From contig NZ_CP080545.1 of assembly GCF_019550795.1 (NCBI RefSeq), positions 2,762,001 through 2,826,000 of the forward strand: DNA of 64,000 nucleotides, given 5' to 3'. The notes beneath the pieces are model-generated. The model worked only from the letters and a program-made list of their open reading frames with translations, searched no databases and was not told the origin of the DNA. The position numbers and the translations under genes were made by a program. This DNA comes from Paenibacillus sp. sptzw28 (GTDB lineage: Bacteria; Bacillota; Bacilli; Paenibacillales; Paenibacillaceae). Shown piece after piece: positions 54,208-63,476 of this stretch. Position 1 is the first letter of the stretch; every line of letters begins with the position of its first letter.

Positions 54208-54867
54208 GTGAGCATGATTTCGCAAGGCGGGTTCCAGAACCAGCAGTTCGGCGGTCAGCAAGCACAAGCGAACAGATACCAACCGCTCGGTTTCGTGCAA
54301 GCGCAATACCAAGGCGGCATCAGAAAACAAAACGCAGGTCCGGTTATTTCCCATGTTGGCTTCTCTGCAGGCCAACAACAAAACGCTTCTCAATTCGCAA
54401 ACCAAGGTTTTGCGCAAAACAGATCGTTTGTCGGCAGCCAGCAGCAGAATTTTGCTCAACCGGTTATCGCTCATGCCGGTTACACGGCAGGCCAAGGCAA
54501 CCAATCTGCACCTGTCATTGCTCATGCAGGTTCAACGGCTGCCCAATTCGGACAACATCAATCCGGATTTGGCGCAAGCGCGCAAAGCTTTAACCAGTTC
54601 TCGCAAGCCGGTGGGCAATCCAACCCGGTTTACCAGGCTACGAACGCGGCTGCACAAGATGGCCCGGTTCTTGCTAAGCTTGGTTATACTGCAGGCCAGC
54701 AGCAGCAAGCTGGATTTGGCGCAAGCACGCAAAGCTTTAACCAATTCTCGCAAGCCGGTCAACAATCGAACCCGGTATATCAAGCTACGAACGCTTCTGC
54801 ACAGGATGGTCCTGTACTTGCCAAAGTTGGCTATACTGCAGGTCAACAATTCGGACAGCGTTTCTAG
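54208..54867 (+). CDS. Gln/Asn/Gly-rich tandem-repeat protein
   Basis: The 219-residue low-complexity protein is rich in Gln, Ala, Gly, Ser and Asn with repeated PVIAHAGYTAGQ / PVLAKLGYTAGQ motifs, and two near-identical 49-residue units near the C-terminus (GFGASxQSFNQFSQAG...QDGPVLAK). GTG 54208 with AAGGAGG 7 nt upstream is preferred to ATG 54214 and to a longer start at 54094. There is no signal peptide. Such Q-rich repeats suggest a structural, self-associating or spore/surface protein (inference). I do not recognise a family. Confidence 0.7.
   Translation: MSMISQGGFQNQQFGGQQAQANRYQPLGFVQAQYQGGIRKQNAGPVISHVGFSAGQQQNASQFANQGFAQNRSFVGSQQQNFAQPVIAHAGYTAGQGNQSAPVIAHAGSTAAQFGQHQSGFGASAQSFNQFSQAGGQSNPVYQATNAAAQDGPVLAKLGYTAGQQQQAGFGASTQSFNQFSQAGQQSNPVYQATNASAQDGPVLAKVGYTAGQQFGQRF
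54565..54858 (+). repeat. Two tandem 147-bp coding repeats
   Basis: The segment starting GGATTTGGCGCAAGC at 54565 recurs at 54712, a 147-bp (49-codon) period. The copies differ mostly at synonymous positions, with a few amino-acid changes, so the duplication is not recent. Confidence 0.85.
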
Positions 54868-54897
54868 AAAACAGGTTGGAGCGGTATGAAGAGCGAG

Positions 54898-54929
54898 GCG
54901 GCGGACCGTTAGGTCCGCCGTTTTCTTTT
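54898..54929 (+). terminator. Terminator after the repeat protein gene
   Basis: GGCGGACC and GGTCCGCC form a perfect stem with loop GTTA-like, followed by GTTTTCTTTT. Confidence 0.9.
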
Positions 54930-54956
54930 GACAAAGTCCAGTCAAAGGCTTACCAT
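54928..54956 (+). promoter_or_regulatory. Promoter of the PTS operon
   Basis: A perfect -35 TTGACA (54928-54933) begins right in the T tract of the preceding terminator; a 17-nt spacer leads to TACCAT (54951-54956). Transcription would start about 40 nt before ATG 55003. Confidence 0.65.
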
Positions 54957-55002
54957 CAACATTAGAGAAAGCCCAACGCTGTAGGGTAAAGGGGGAATGC
55001 GA

Positions 55003-56886
55003 ATGAACATAATGGGTCATTTGCAGCAGCTTGGCAGGTCGTTGATGCTGCCTACCATTGTGCTGCCGGGAGCCGCAATATTTCTCAGCTTGAGTACTTT
55101 ACCTTGGGCGTCTATAGGTCTTCCGGGCATGCAGTCGCATCTTCATACAGCAGGAGAAGCGCTTTTCAGTTTTCTCCCATACTTATTCGCCTTCGGCGTT
55201 GCCATGGGTATGACAAGCAATGCCGGCGCCGCCGGTCTGGCGGCTTTGGCCGGCATGTTCATTTATACAGGGATTATTAACGCCAGTCATTACGAGCTTG
55301 AACCGACAGTTTTCACTGGTGTTATCATAGGGCTTGTAACCAGCATGTTCAACGAGCGGTTCAAGTCGATCAAGTTCCCGGAATATATCCAGTTTTTTGG
55401 CGGTCCCCGGTTTATACCGCTTGTTGTCAGCCTGTTTTCCGCCCTGTGGGCGATCTTAATGGTGCAGCTGGCGCCAAGCCTGCACAACGGATTGATGGCG
55501 CTTGGCGATATTGTATCGTCAGGTGGCGGATTCGGTGTTTTTCTGTTCGGGTTCGTGCTACGCATATTAGTAGTTTTCGGCCTTCATCATCTCGTGAGCC
55601 ATGTGTTCTGGTTCCAGGTGGGTGGGTACGAGCTGCCGGACGGTACGATGCTCTTCGGTGATTTGCCGCGGTTTTTCGCCGGAGATCCGACTGCGGGCGC
55701 ATTTATGGCGGGTCTCTATCCGACAATGATGTTTGCTCTCCCTGCTATAGCATTTGCGATTATTCATGAAGCGCGGGAGGATCTGAAGCCTAAAATCCGC
55801 AAGACATTTCTGACAGCGGCGCTTGCTTCCTTTCTGACCGGGGTGACGGAGCCGATCGAATTCGCGTTTTTGTTCGTAGCTCCGTATTTGTTTGTTGTTC
55901 ATGCGCTGCTCTCGGGACTGATGATGTGGTTTACTTACGAGCTTGGAATCCGCGCCGGCTTCTCTTTCTCTGCCGGAGCGATCGATTTTCTCATAAACGA
56001 GCATCTTGCTACAAAAGGCTGGCTCCTGCTGCCGATCGGACTCGTCTTCGGCCTTATTTATTATGTTCTGTTCCGTTGGGCCATCCGCCGTTTCCGTATT
56101 CCGACACCAGGCCGCGAGGAAGGCTCGCAGCTGGATGAATGGGCCGGCGACATTCCATACCGGGCACCTCTTATTCTGCAGGCCATCGGCGGCAAGGAGA
56201 ATATCCAGCAGATGGAGGCTTGCATCACCCGTCTTCGTTTAAAGGTGGTCAGCGACAAACTCATAGACAGCAGTGCGCTCAAGCATCTTGGTGCGGCCGG
56301 GGTTATCCGGCTCGGAGGAGGCAATGTGCAGATCGTCTTCGGCACCTATTCCGAGCTGATCAGAGAAGAGATGGACAAGGCCATTCGAAGGGACCTTTCA
56401 AGGGTCTTGTTCAGCTCTCCGGTCCAGGGCCGGATGATTCCGCTGAGCGAAGTGCCTGATCCAATCTTCGCCGGGAAACTCGTGGGCGAGGGGGTCGCTT
56501 TTATGCCGGAAAAAGGAGAGCTCGTCTCACCTGTCAAGGGGAAAGTCATTCACATTTATCCTTCTATGCATGCAATCGGCATTCGCACGCCGGAAGGATT
56601 GGATGTACTGCTGCACATCGGCATAGATACCTCGCAGTTAAAAGGAAAAGGGTTTAAGGCCGTCGTCAAGGAAGGAGACCAGGTGAACCCTGGGCAGCTG
56701 TTGATCACATTCGATTTACAGCAGATCCGCAAGGATAGTAAATCGCTGGCAACGCCGATGGTTATTACGAACTCCGACAGGGTTCGCTCGTGGAGCTTTG
56801 CGCCGTTTAAAGGCGTGAAACGGGGTCAAGCATCGGTAATGTCGGTCGTTTTGAAAGAGAGAAGCGGTGGAGGGGATACGGCGTGA
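55003..56886 (+). CDS. PTS glucose/N-acetylglucosamine-family EIICBA transporter
   Basis: The 627-residue protein has an EIIC domain (about 1-365, ten helices, GVTEPIEFAFLFVAP), EIIB (about 385-465, phosphorylated Cys407 in MEACITRLR) and EIIA (about 480-615, phosphorylated His538 in LLHIGIDTSQLKG). It imports and phosphorylates glucose or N-acetylglucosamine; which of the two cannot be read from sequence alone. ATG 55003 with AAAGGGGG 7 nt upstream is preferred to ATG 54997, which abuts the RBS. It overlaps ptsI by GTGA. No antiterminator gene or RAT-like hairpin is evident. Confidence 0.92.
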   Translation: MNIMGHLQQLGRSLMLPTIVLPGAAIFLSLSTLPWASIGLPGMQSHLHTAGEALFSFLPYLFAFGVAMGMTSNAGAAGLAALAGMFIYTGIINASHYELEPTVFTGVIIGLVTSMFNERFKSIKFPEYIQFFGGPRFIPLVVSLFSALWAILMVQLAPSLHNGLMALGDIVSSGGGFGVFLFGFVLRILVVFGLHHLVSHVFWFQVGGYELPDGTMLFGDLPRFFAGDPTAGAFMAGLYPTMMFALPAIAFAIIHEAREDLKPKIRKTFLTAALASFLTGVTEPIEFAFLFVAPYLFVVHALLSGLMMWFTYELGIRAGFSFSAGAIDFLINEHLATKGWLLLPIGLVFGLIYYVLFRWAIRRFRIPTPGREEGSQLDEWAGDIPYRAPLILQAIGGKENIQQMEACITRLRLKVVSDKLIDSSALKHLGAAGVIRLGGGNVQIVFGTYSELIREEMDKAIRRDLSRVLFSSPVQGRMIPLSEVPDPIFAGKLVGEGVAFMPEKGELVSPVKGKVIHIYPSMHAIGIRTPEGLDVLLHIGIDTSQLKGKGFKAVVKEGDQVNPGQLLITFDLQQIRKDSKSLATPMVITNSDRVRSWSFAPFKGVKRGQASVMSVVLKERSGGGDTA

Positions 56887-58646
56887 TTCAAGGAATTGGA
56901 GCATCATCGGGCATCGCGATCGGAAAGGCTTTTGTACTGCCGAATTGGGAGTGGGATTTACCGGAGCAAAAGATCGACGTTGCCGATTTGGCGCGCGAGT
57001 TCGACCGTTTATATGAAGGCATCCGCACATCGAAAGTGGAAATCGAGCAGATGAAAGACGAACTGCGCGAGGTGGTCGGGACAGAGGAAAGCTATATTTT
57101 CGACGCTCATCTGGCAATACTGGACGATCCGGTATTCATGAACGAAATACAGGGCATTATTCAACGTCAATATAAAGCGGCCGAAGTGGCCGTGAAGGAA
57201 GCGATTGATCATTTCGTCACGATGTTCGATCTGCTTGACGATGAATATATGAAGGAACGGGCTCTTGACATTAAAGATGTAGGCAACCGCCTTCTCAAGC
57301 ATCTTCTCGGCGCCCCGGAAATAACGCTGCCTTCCGATACGCAGCCCTTTATTCTCGTGGCCAAAGAACTCTCGCCTTCGCAGCTGGCGCACTTAAACCC
57401 CAATCATGTGTTTGGTATTGCGACGCTTGTCGGAAGCACCACCTCTCATTCCTCAATCATGGCCAGAGCGCTGGGAATTCCTCTGGTTGTCGGATTGGAA
57501 TCGAAGCTCGAGGAGCCTATTCAAACCGGTGATATGCTTATCGTAGACGGTGATACGGGCATTGTGCACTTGCACCCCGAAGACTCGTTAGTGAAGCAGT
57601 ATACCGAGCTGCAGAAACGCCAGTATGAAGCGAATCAAAGGCTTAAGGGCATTGTCAGCGTCAAGCCTGTCACTGAAGACGGGAAAGAGATCGAGCTTGC
57701 CGCGAATATCAGTTCCCTTAAGGAACTGGATGTAGCGCTTGCCAGCGGAACGAACGGCGTCGGGCTCTTCCGCACCGAATTTCTTTACATGGACAGAAGC
57801 CGTCTCCCGAAAGAAGAGGAGCAGTACGAGGTGTATCGAAGCGTTGCCGAGAAGCTCGGCGGCTGTCCGCTCATTATCCGCACGCTCGATATCGGCGGTG
57901 ACAAGCATCTCGACTATTTCGAGCTGCCTGAAGAAGATAACCCGTTTCTTGGCTACCGGGCGATTCGTATATGTCTGGACAAAACCGACTTGTTCAAAAC
58001 GCAGCTTCGGGCCATCCTTCGGGCAAGCAGCTTCGGAAAGGTGAAAATCATGTATCCTCTCATCTCTTCCCTGGAAGAGGTGAAAGCAGCTAATGCCCTC
58101 CTGGAGGAAGCAAAGCAGGAGCTGACGGCGGAAGGGCATTCCTTCGATGAGAATATCGAAGTCGGCATAATGATAGAACTGCCGGCGGCGGTTATGATTG
58201 CGGACATACTTGCGGAAGAGGTCGATTTCTTCAGTATCGGCACCAACGATCTGGTTCAATTTACCCTCGCAGTTGATCGAATGAACGATCAAATTTCTCA
58301 TTTGTATGAGCCCTATCACCCGGCTGTTCTGAGAATGCTGAAGATGACGGTTGAAGCGGCGAAGCGCGGCGGTATACATGTCGGCGTATGCGGAGAGCTT
58401 GCAGGCGATCTGAGAGCGCTGCCGCTCTGGCTTGCGCTTGATGTCGATGAGCTGAGCATGTCGGCGCATGCCATTCTGCCCATAAAAGAACGGCTGCTTT
58501 GCCTTAAGCAGCAAGCCAGCCGTTCGATGTTCGAGAAGCTTTTGAAGTGCAAAACCAGCAAAAGCATTCACGAGATGCTGGCAGCCTTTCAAAACGACCA
58601 ATCCAGCGATATGGATGTGAAGTCCACCGCATTCAGGACCTCTTAA
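56883..58646 (+). CDS. ptsI: PTS Enzyme I
   Basis: The 587-residue phosphoenolpyruvate-protein phosphotransferase opens IQGIGASSGIAIGKAF. The phosphorylated His189 lies in STTSHSSIMARALGIP, and the PEP-binding barrel has FRTEFLYMDR, DIGGDKHL and the Cys in HVGVCGELAGD. It starts the PTS phosphate relay. It begins at GTG 56883, overlapping EIICBA. No ptsH (HPr) is adjacent, whereas ptsH-ptsI is the usual arrangement, so this is either the only Enzyme I in an unusual context or a second copy. Confidence 0.93.
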   Translation: MIQGIGASSGIAIGKAFVLPNWEWDLPEQKIDVADLAREFDRLYEGIRTSKVEIEQMKDELREVVGTEESYIFDAHLAILDDPVFMNEIQGIIQRQYKAAEVAVKEAIDHFVTMFDLLDDEYMKERALDIKDVGNRLLKHLLGAPEITLPSDTQPFILVAKELSPSQLAHLNPNHVFGIATLVGSTTSHSSIMARALGIPLVVGLESKLEEPIQTGDMLIVDGDTGIVHLHPEDSLVKQYTELQKRQYEANQRLKGIVSVKPVTEDGKEIELAANISSLKELDVALASGTNGVGLFRTEFLYMDRSRLPKEEEQYEVYRSVAEKLGGCPLIIRTLDIGGDKHLDYFELPEEDNPFLGYRAIRICLDKTDLFKTQLRAILRASSFGKVKIMYPLISSLEEVKAANALLEEAKQELTAEGHSFDENIEVGIMIELPAAVMIADILAEEVDFFSIGTNDLVQFTLAVDRMNDQISHLYEPYHPAVLRMLKMTVEAAKRGGIHVGVCGELAGDLRALPLWLALDVDELSMSAHAILPIKERLLCLKQQASRSMFEKLLKCKTSKSIHEMLAAFQNDQSSDMDVKSTAFRTS

Positions 58647-58673
58647 GCTTAGCCTATGCTTCGGACCGGCTAA

Positions 58674-59198
58674 CTAAAGACCGCGAAGCGCTTCGACGAA
58701 CGCTTTGCCGTATGGCGGCAAATCCGGCGGCCGGCGCGACGATATCAAGTGGCCGTCGACGACAACCGGCTCGTCGATCCAGGTTGCTCCCGCGTTCTCC
58801 ATATCGTCCCGAATACCCGGTGTCGACGTCACATTGCGGCCGTTCAATATTTTCGCTGAGATCAGCACCCAGCCGGCATGGCAAATTTGTCCGATCGGCT
58901 TGCGTGCGGCGTCCAGATCTTTTACAAGCTGGAGCACCTGCGGGTATCGCCGCAGCTTGTCCGGCGCCCAGCCTCCGGGTACGAGAAGTCCGTCAACTGC
59001 GGCGCTGTCCACCTCGTCGAAGGATATGTCGGCTTTGGCGGGAACGCCGTATTTACCGATATGAGTGCGGTTTTTCTCGGGCCCTGCGAAGAGGACGGTC
59101 GCGCCTTCTTCCCTGACGCGGTAAACCGGATACCAAAGCTCTAAATCTTCGAATTCGTCGTCGAGCAGACAGATTACTGTCTTGCCTTGCAGCGTCAT
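58674..59198 (-). CDS. DJ-1/PfpI family protein
   Basis: The 174-residue protein is a PfpI/YhbO/YraA-type member with the nucleophile Cys in the elbow GQICHAGWVLIS (the Cys-His pair), LDDEFEDLELWYP with the conserved Glu, and GLLVPGGWAPD. These proteins are described as deglycases or chaperone-like stress proteins, and the exact activity is disputed. ATG 59198 with AGGAGGG 9 nt upstream is preferred to GTG 59207. It is convergent with ptsI (27 nt). Confidence 0.88.
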   Translation of the reverse strand: MTLQGKTVICLLDDEFEDLELWYPVYRVREEGATVLFAGPEKNRTHIGKYGVPAKADISFDEVDSAAVDGLLVPGGWAPDKLRRYPQVLQLVKDLDAARKPIGQICHAGWVLISAKILNGRNVTSTPGIRDDMENAGATWIDEPVVVDGHLISSRRPPDLPPYGKAFVEALRGL

Positions 59199-59300
59199 TG
59201 TCTTCACCCTCCTGAAACATCAGTTTTTCGAAGTAAACTTCGAAAGCAATGAATTTATTAGAAAATAAATGATCTTAATTATTGTATCGAAGGTGAACCG

Positions 59301-59744
59301 ATGAAGCAAACGAAATCGGCTGCGGGAGAAATCGAGCAGCGTCGCCGAAGCTGGTTGTACGCTATTCCTGCGGTTATAGTAATGGCTGTCATTTTTATTT
59401 TTTCCGCACAGACCGGGGATGAGCTAAATACTTTCTTACCCTGGTTCCGGGAATTGTTTCCCGGCATGACCAATTTCGATTGGGGACATTTCATCGCTTA
59501 TTTTCTGCTGGCTCTGGCCATTGATTTCGGCTTCGGAAGCAAAGCGGACAGCTGGAAGTACAAGGTTCTTATCGTCGCGCTGTGCGGCTTGTATGGGGTG
59601 ACTGATGAATTCCACCAATCGTTTGTCGGGGGACGAACGCCGGATATTCATGACATACGAAACGATTGTATCGGCGGAGCGCTGGCCATGCTTGTCATTG
59701 CGGTTCCTGCGGTCCGGAAATGGTGGCGGAAGCTCACATCCTGA
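59301..59744 (+). CDS. VanZ-like family membrane protein
   Basis: The 147-residue membrane protein has four predicted helices (about 18-36, 62-82, 87-105 and 120-137) and the VanZ signature: FSAQTGDE after helix 1, GHFIAYFLLALAID, and GVTDEFHQSFVGGRTPDIHDI. VanZ-like proteins alter susceptibility to teicoplanin or lipoglycopeptides in some cases but most chromosomal copies are uncharacterised. RBS GAAGGTGAACCG precedes ATG 59301. Confidence 0.85.
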   Translation: MKQTKSAAGEIEQRRRSWLYAIPAVIVMAVIFIFSAQTGDELNTFLPWFRELFPGMTNFDWGHFIAYFLLALAIDFGFGSKADSWKYKVLIVALCGLYGVTDEFHQSFVGGRTPDIHDIRNDCIGGALAMLVIAVPAVRKWWRKLTS

Positions 59745-59878
59745 CCAAAGAATGCAAAAATTACAAGATAACATGAAGAAGGACTTCAAATGAACTAAGT
59801 CGAATACCTTATCATTGGGCGCTGTCTTTATGCTTTCAGACTGAGCGCAGGCCGCTGCTATGAGAAGGAGTGACTATT

Positions 59879-60280
59879 TTGCATAAACGTTGTCCTTGCG
59901 GCGATGTGATGCTGATGAAACTGCGTACCGTTATCTATTCGGGCAAGGTGGAAATTGATAATGTTCCGATTTACTCCTGCCAGTCTTGCAACCGAAGCGA
60001 AGTGTTTCCGGAAGTGAAACCGGATTTGACCGGATTGATCGGCAAACTCGGGAACCGTCCGGAAAAACAGACGTATTTGTTTAACGAATGGAATGAATGG
60101 GCAGATTTGTTGGTAGAGGCATACCACGACCGCAAACTATCGGATCCCGATGCCTTGAAAAGGCGCACGGAGGAGCGTATCGACATGCTTCTCGCTTTAT
60201 ACGCTATCGCGCAATCCGCCGGTGATAATGCGTGGATGGCAGACTTACATAAACGGCTTATTCAATTAAGCCGCACATGA
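59879..60280 (+). CDS. YgiT-type zinc-ribbon-like protein
   Basis: The 133-residue protein has two CxxC-type pairs in its first 45 residues (CPCGDVM and SCQSCNRSE), fitting a zinc ribbon like that of YgiT/MqsA, and a helical C-terminal part (WADLLVEAYHDRK, TEERIDMLLALYAIAQSAGDNAW). There is no HTH like MqsA and no toxin gene beside it, so an antitoxin role is not supported. The TTG 59879 with AAGGAG 8 nt upstream is preferred to GTG 59870. Its function is unknown. Confidence 0.7.
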   Translation: MHKRCPCGDVMLMKLRTVIYSGKVEIDNVPIYSCQSCNRSEVFPEVKPDLTGLIGKLGNRPEKQTYLFNEWNEWADLLVEAYHDRKLSDPDALKRRTEERIDMLLALYAIAQSAGDNAWMADLHKRLIQLSRT

Positions 60281-60316
60281 TATCAGCTTGACATTAGGCG
60301 AACATCTCGGCAATCA

Positions 60317-60360
60317 TTGCGAAAAGTAATATTTTGTCGTATCATTACGGTAAAGTAATG
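60317..60360 (+). promoter_or_regulatory. ccpA promoter with overlapping inverted repeat
   Basis: TTGCGA (60317-60322), a 17-nt spacer and TATCAT (60340-60345) form a sigma-A-type promoter. A perfect CATTAC-N6-GTAATG inverted repeat (60343-60360) covers the -10 and the predicted start point, and AAAGTAAT recurs in the spacer at 60323, which suggests a regulator binds here. Confidence 0.6.
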
Positions 60361-60400
60361 CGGCGCGAGAACAAAATTTGAGCTAATGGAGAGAAGGACC

Positions 60401-61408
60401 GTGACGGTAACCATTTATGATGTAGCAAGAGAAGCAGGCGTATCGATGGCCACGGTTTCACGGGTCGTAAACAACAACCCGAACGTAAAACCGCAGACGC
60501 GCAAAAAGGTATTTGAAGCGATCGAACGACTCGGCTATCGTCCGAATGCTGTAGCCCGCGGACTTGCAAGCAAGAAGACGACGACCGTAGGAGTGGTTAT
60601 TCCCGACATTTCCAACGCTATCTTCGCTGAAGTTGCCCGGGGCATTGAAGATATAGCCAACATGTATCACTACAATATAATACTGTGTAATGCCGATAAG
60701 AAGAAGGACAAAGAGATTCGCGTCATTAATACGCTGCTGGAGAAGCAGGTCGACGGTCTCCTGTTTATGGGTGGAGCGGTGACGGACGAGCATCTGCAGG
60801 CATTCAAGACAGCCAATGTACCGATTGTGCTTTGTGCGACGACTGACGATAATGGTTCCATTCCATCAGTGGATATCGATCATGAAGGCGCCGCTTTCGA
60901 CGCAGTACGGATGCTTATTGAGCAAGGACACCGGAAGATTGCCATGATCAGCGGAACGCTGCAGGATCCCGCCAACGGTTACGCGCGTTATCAAGGGTAT
61001 AAGCGGGCGATTGAAGCCGCGGGCATTCCGTATGACGAGAACATGGTGCGTATCGGGAACTACCGGTATGAATCCGGCGTGGAAGCGATGAAATATTTCC
61101 TCGAATTGCAAGACCGCCCTACAGCGGTATTTTCAGCTACGGATGAGATGGCGATCGGCGCCATACACTGCATACAAGATTCAGGACTTAAGGTGCCGGG
61201 AGATATCTCTGTCATTAGCGTCGACAACAGCCGCATGGCTTCGATGGTTCGGCCGCAGCTGACCGCAGTCGCCCAGCCGATGTATGATATCGGCGCGGTT
61301 TCGATGCGCTTGCTAACTAAGCTGATGAAGAAAGAGTCGGTTGAACAAGGGAAGGTCGTACTTCCTCATGAGATCGTCACTCGCCAGTCGGTGGGAAGCA
61401 AGGAATGA
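60401..61408 (+). CDS. ccpA: Catabolite control protein A
   Basis: The 335-residue LacI-family protein aligns almost end to end with Bacillus CcpA (334 residues in B. subtilis): [46 protein letters not shown] hinge, and HPr-binding region features such as YNIILCNAD and [14 protein letters not shown]. It mediates carbon catabolite control with HPr-Ser-P as co-effector. GTG 60401 matches the B. subtilis N-terminus and has GGAGAG 7 nt upstream; the ATG at 60386 lacks an RBS. mtnN overlaps its stop. Confidence 0.95.
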   Translation: MTVTIYDVAREAGVSMATVSRVVNNNPNVKPQTRKKVFEAIERLGYRPNAVARGLASKKTTTVGVVIPDISNAIFAEVARGIEDIANMYHYNIILCNADKKKDKEIRVINTLLEKQVDGLLFMGGAVTDEHLQAFKTANVPIVLCATTDDNGSIPSVDIDHEGAAFDAVRMLIEQGHRKIAMISGTLQDPANGYARYQGYKRAIEAAGIPYDENMVRIGNYRYESGVEAMKYFLELQDRPTAVFSATDEMAIGAIHCIQDSGLKVPGDISVISVDNSRMASMVRPQLTAVAQPMYDIGAVSMRLLTKLMKKESVEQGKVVLPHEIVTRQSVGSKE

Positions 61409-62109
61409 CGATGGGATATTCGAGAATCGGAATAATCGGCGCAATGGTGGAAGAGATCGAACTGCTCCACAAGCATGTGGAGAAAACCGGTTCATTTATT
61501 AAAGCCGGCATCACCTATGTGGAAGGCACGCTTCATGGACGCCAAGTCGTTTTCTGCAAATCGGGTGTAGGCAAAGTGAATGCCGCGGTCTGTACACAGC
61601 TGCTCATAGATGCCGGGGTCGACTGCGTTTTGTTTACCGGAGTTGCGGGAGCGGTTGATCCAACCCTGGACATCGGCGATATCGTCGTCTCGACGACGTG
61701 CCTGCAGCATGATATGGATTGTACGCCGCTGGGCTTTGCCCGCGGACAGATTCCTTTCCAGGAGGTATCCGAGTTCATCGCCGACCCGGCGCTTGTCGAG
61801 CTCGCAGCGAATGCATGCGAGCGGTTATTCCCCGGCCGCAGTGCCAAGGGGAAAGTGCTTTCCGGTGATCAATTTATCGCTTCCCGTGAAGCCGTTCGGG
61901 AACTGTATGAAGAACTCGGCGGCGCATGTACGGAAATGGAAGGCGCGGCGCTGGCGCAAGTATGCGTGATGAACGGCAAACCGTTCGTCGTCATCCGGTC
62001 CATGTCGGATAAAGCCGACGGCTCTGCGCATGTCAATTTCGCAGAATTTACTGTACAAGCATCAGTCAACTCGCATCGCATCATCGACGAAATGATCCAA
62101 CATATGTAA
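61405..62109 (+). CDS. mtnN: 5'-methylthioadenosine/S-adenosylhomocysteine nucleosidase
   Basis: The 234-residue Pfs/MtnN enzyme cleaves adenine from MTA and S-adenosylhomocysteine. It has [30 protein letters not shown] and [10 protein letters not shown], the active-site SGDQFIAS, and [11 protein letters not shown] followed by [11 protein letters not shown] with the catalytic Asp. It overlaps ccpA (ATGA), so methionine-salvage enzyme and carbon regulator are co-translated. A terminator follows. Confidence 0.95.
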   Translation: MTMGYSRIGIIGAMVEEIELLHKHVEKTGSFIKAGITYVEGTLHGRQVVFCKSGVGKVNAAVCTQLLIDAGVDCVLFTGVAGAVDPTLDIGDIVVSTTCLQHDMDCTPLGFARGQIPFQEVSEFIADPALVELAANACERLFPGRSAKGKVLSGDQFIASREAVRELYEELGGACTEMEGAALAQVCVMNGKPFVVIRSMSDKADGSAHVNFAEFTVQASVNSHRIIDEMIQHM

Positions 62110-62141
62110 TCTGCGCCCCTGTGGTGTTCAGACACAATAAT

Positions 62142-62197
62142 CAGGCTATTCCGCTAACCCGCCACCATGGAGGGTCAGGTAGAATAGCCTTTTTAAA
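62142..62197 (+). terminator. Terminator after mtnN
   Basis: AGGCTATTC and GAATAGCCT form a 9-bp stem with an inner ACCC/GGGT stem, followed by TTTTTAAAT. It ends the ccpA-mtnN transcript before the convergent acuC gene. Confidence 0.85.
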
Positions 62198-62278
62198 TTA
62201 CCGGACTGCGAAAATTTCTCACTACGTTACTAATTGACTATCGTGCCTGCCGATGCTGTGACGCACGACAAACCGTCA

Positions 62279-63457
62279 CTATATATCTTGAACTGCGATC
62301 GCCGTTGTCTGCCGGTTACGGGCTTCGATTTCCGAACGCCGGGGTATAGGCGGCCAGTCGCTCGTATCATCCAGCCAGTGGGTGGGGAGTTCATCCGGAC
62401 ATTCAAGACGGTAACGTCTCAGCCAGGACTCCGGCAGACGTTCGTTAGTTCCGCTTGCTGCGAGTAAGGAAGCAATTGGATGGTCCGTCATCTCGAGCCA
62501 TACGAGCGCCCAAGCGCGCGGTACAACGCGCCATATGTCATATCCGCCCCCGCCGACTGCAATCCAGCGTCCGCTGGCAAACCGGTGGGCCAGACGATGA
62601 ATAATGGCAGGCATCTTCTGATAAATACGCATACTGCAGTGCATATGAGAAAGCGGGTCGAAAGCGTGGGCATCGCATCCATGCTGGCTCACGATTATGT
62701 CCGGCTTAAACGAGGCTGCGACCTTCTCGATGGAATCCGTGAAGCTCTCGAGCCAGGAATCGTCCTCGGTATAGGGCTCGACGGGGACATTAAAGCTGGC
62801 CCCATAACCCTCCTCCGCACCTCGTTCGTGAGCGAATCCGGTACCGGGAAAGAGATATTTGCCCGTCTCATGAATTGAGTATGTGCAAACGTCGGGGTCG
62901 TTGTAAAAAGCCCACTGAACGCCGTCACCATGATGTACGTCCGTATCGATATACAGAACTCGAGCGCCGTAAAGCCTTCTGATTCTAGCTATCGCTATTG
63001 CAGCGTCGTTATAGACGCAGAAGCCGGAGCCATGATCCGGGAAGGCGTGATGCAGCCCTCCGGCCATGTGGTAAGCATGCAGGGCCTGTCCCGTCATGAC
63101 GAGATCTGCAGCAAGCACCGAGCCGCCGACGATCTCCGCTGCCGCATCATGCATCCCTGGAAAATAAGGCGTGTCCTCAGAGCGCAAGCCATAGCGCTCA
63201 GCTTGAAAAACCCATTCATCGCCGGGTGTGTCCTTGCTGAGCTGTCGCACGGCTTCAATATAATCGCTGCGGTGAACAAGCTGCAGCAGCTCGTCCTCAG
63301 CAGCTGAGGATTGAATTTTGTGTCCAGCCTCAAGCGCCCCTGCAGCTTCCAGCAGGTCCGAAGCAAGCGTCAGGCGTTGAGGATGGAACGGGTGATTTTC
63401 ATTGAATTTATATCGGGCTGCACCTGTATGTTGGATAAATACGGCATTTGCCGTCAT
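62279..63457 (-). CDS. acuC: AcuC, histone-deacetylase-fold deacetylase
   Basis: The 392-residue class I/II deacetylase-fold protein has the zinc-site and charge-relay motifs: GGLHHAFPDHGSGFCVYND, DTDVHHGDG and QHGCDAHAFDPL, plus VGGGGYD. AcuC removes the acetyl group that AcuA adds to acetyl-CoA synthetase (AcsA). The ATG 63457 has AAGGATGATG about 13 nt upstream, a rather long spacing. acuB (CBS/ACT regulator), which sits between acuA and acuC in B. subtilis, is missing here. Confidence 0.93.
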   Translation of the reverse strand: MTANAVFIQHTGAARYKFNENHPFHPQRLTLASDLLEAAGALEAGHKIQSSAAEDELLQLVHRSDYIEAVRQLSKDTPGDEWVFQAERYGLRSEDTPYFPGMHDAAAEIVGGSVLAADLVMTGQALHAYHMAGGLHHAFPDHGSGFCVYNDAAIAIARIRRLYGARVLYIDTDVHHGDGVQWAFYNDPDVCTYSIHETGKYLFPGTGFAHERGAEEGYGASFNVPVEPYTEDDSWLESFTDSIEKVAASFKPDIIVSQHGCDAHAFDPLSHMHCSMRIYQKMPAIIHRLAHRFASGRWIAVGGGGYDIWRVVPRAWALVWLEMTDHPIASLLAASGTNERLPESWLRRYRLECPDELPTHWLDDTSDWPPIPRRSEIEARNRQTTAIAVQDI

Positions 63458-63476
63458 CGGGCTTCATCATCCTTCC

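Noticed and set aside
54565..54858. Tandem repeat that could be mistaken for a CRISPR or satellite
   Set aside because: The repeats are in frame, 147 bp long, without unique spacers and differ at silent sites; they are coding repeats.
57588..58601. 337-codon antisense frame inside ptsI
   Set aside because: Shadow of Enzyme I; no recognisable domain or start signal.
59879..60280. MqsA-like antitoxin interpretation of the zinc-ribbon protein
   Set aside because: No HTH domain and no small toxin gene next to it.
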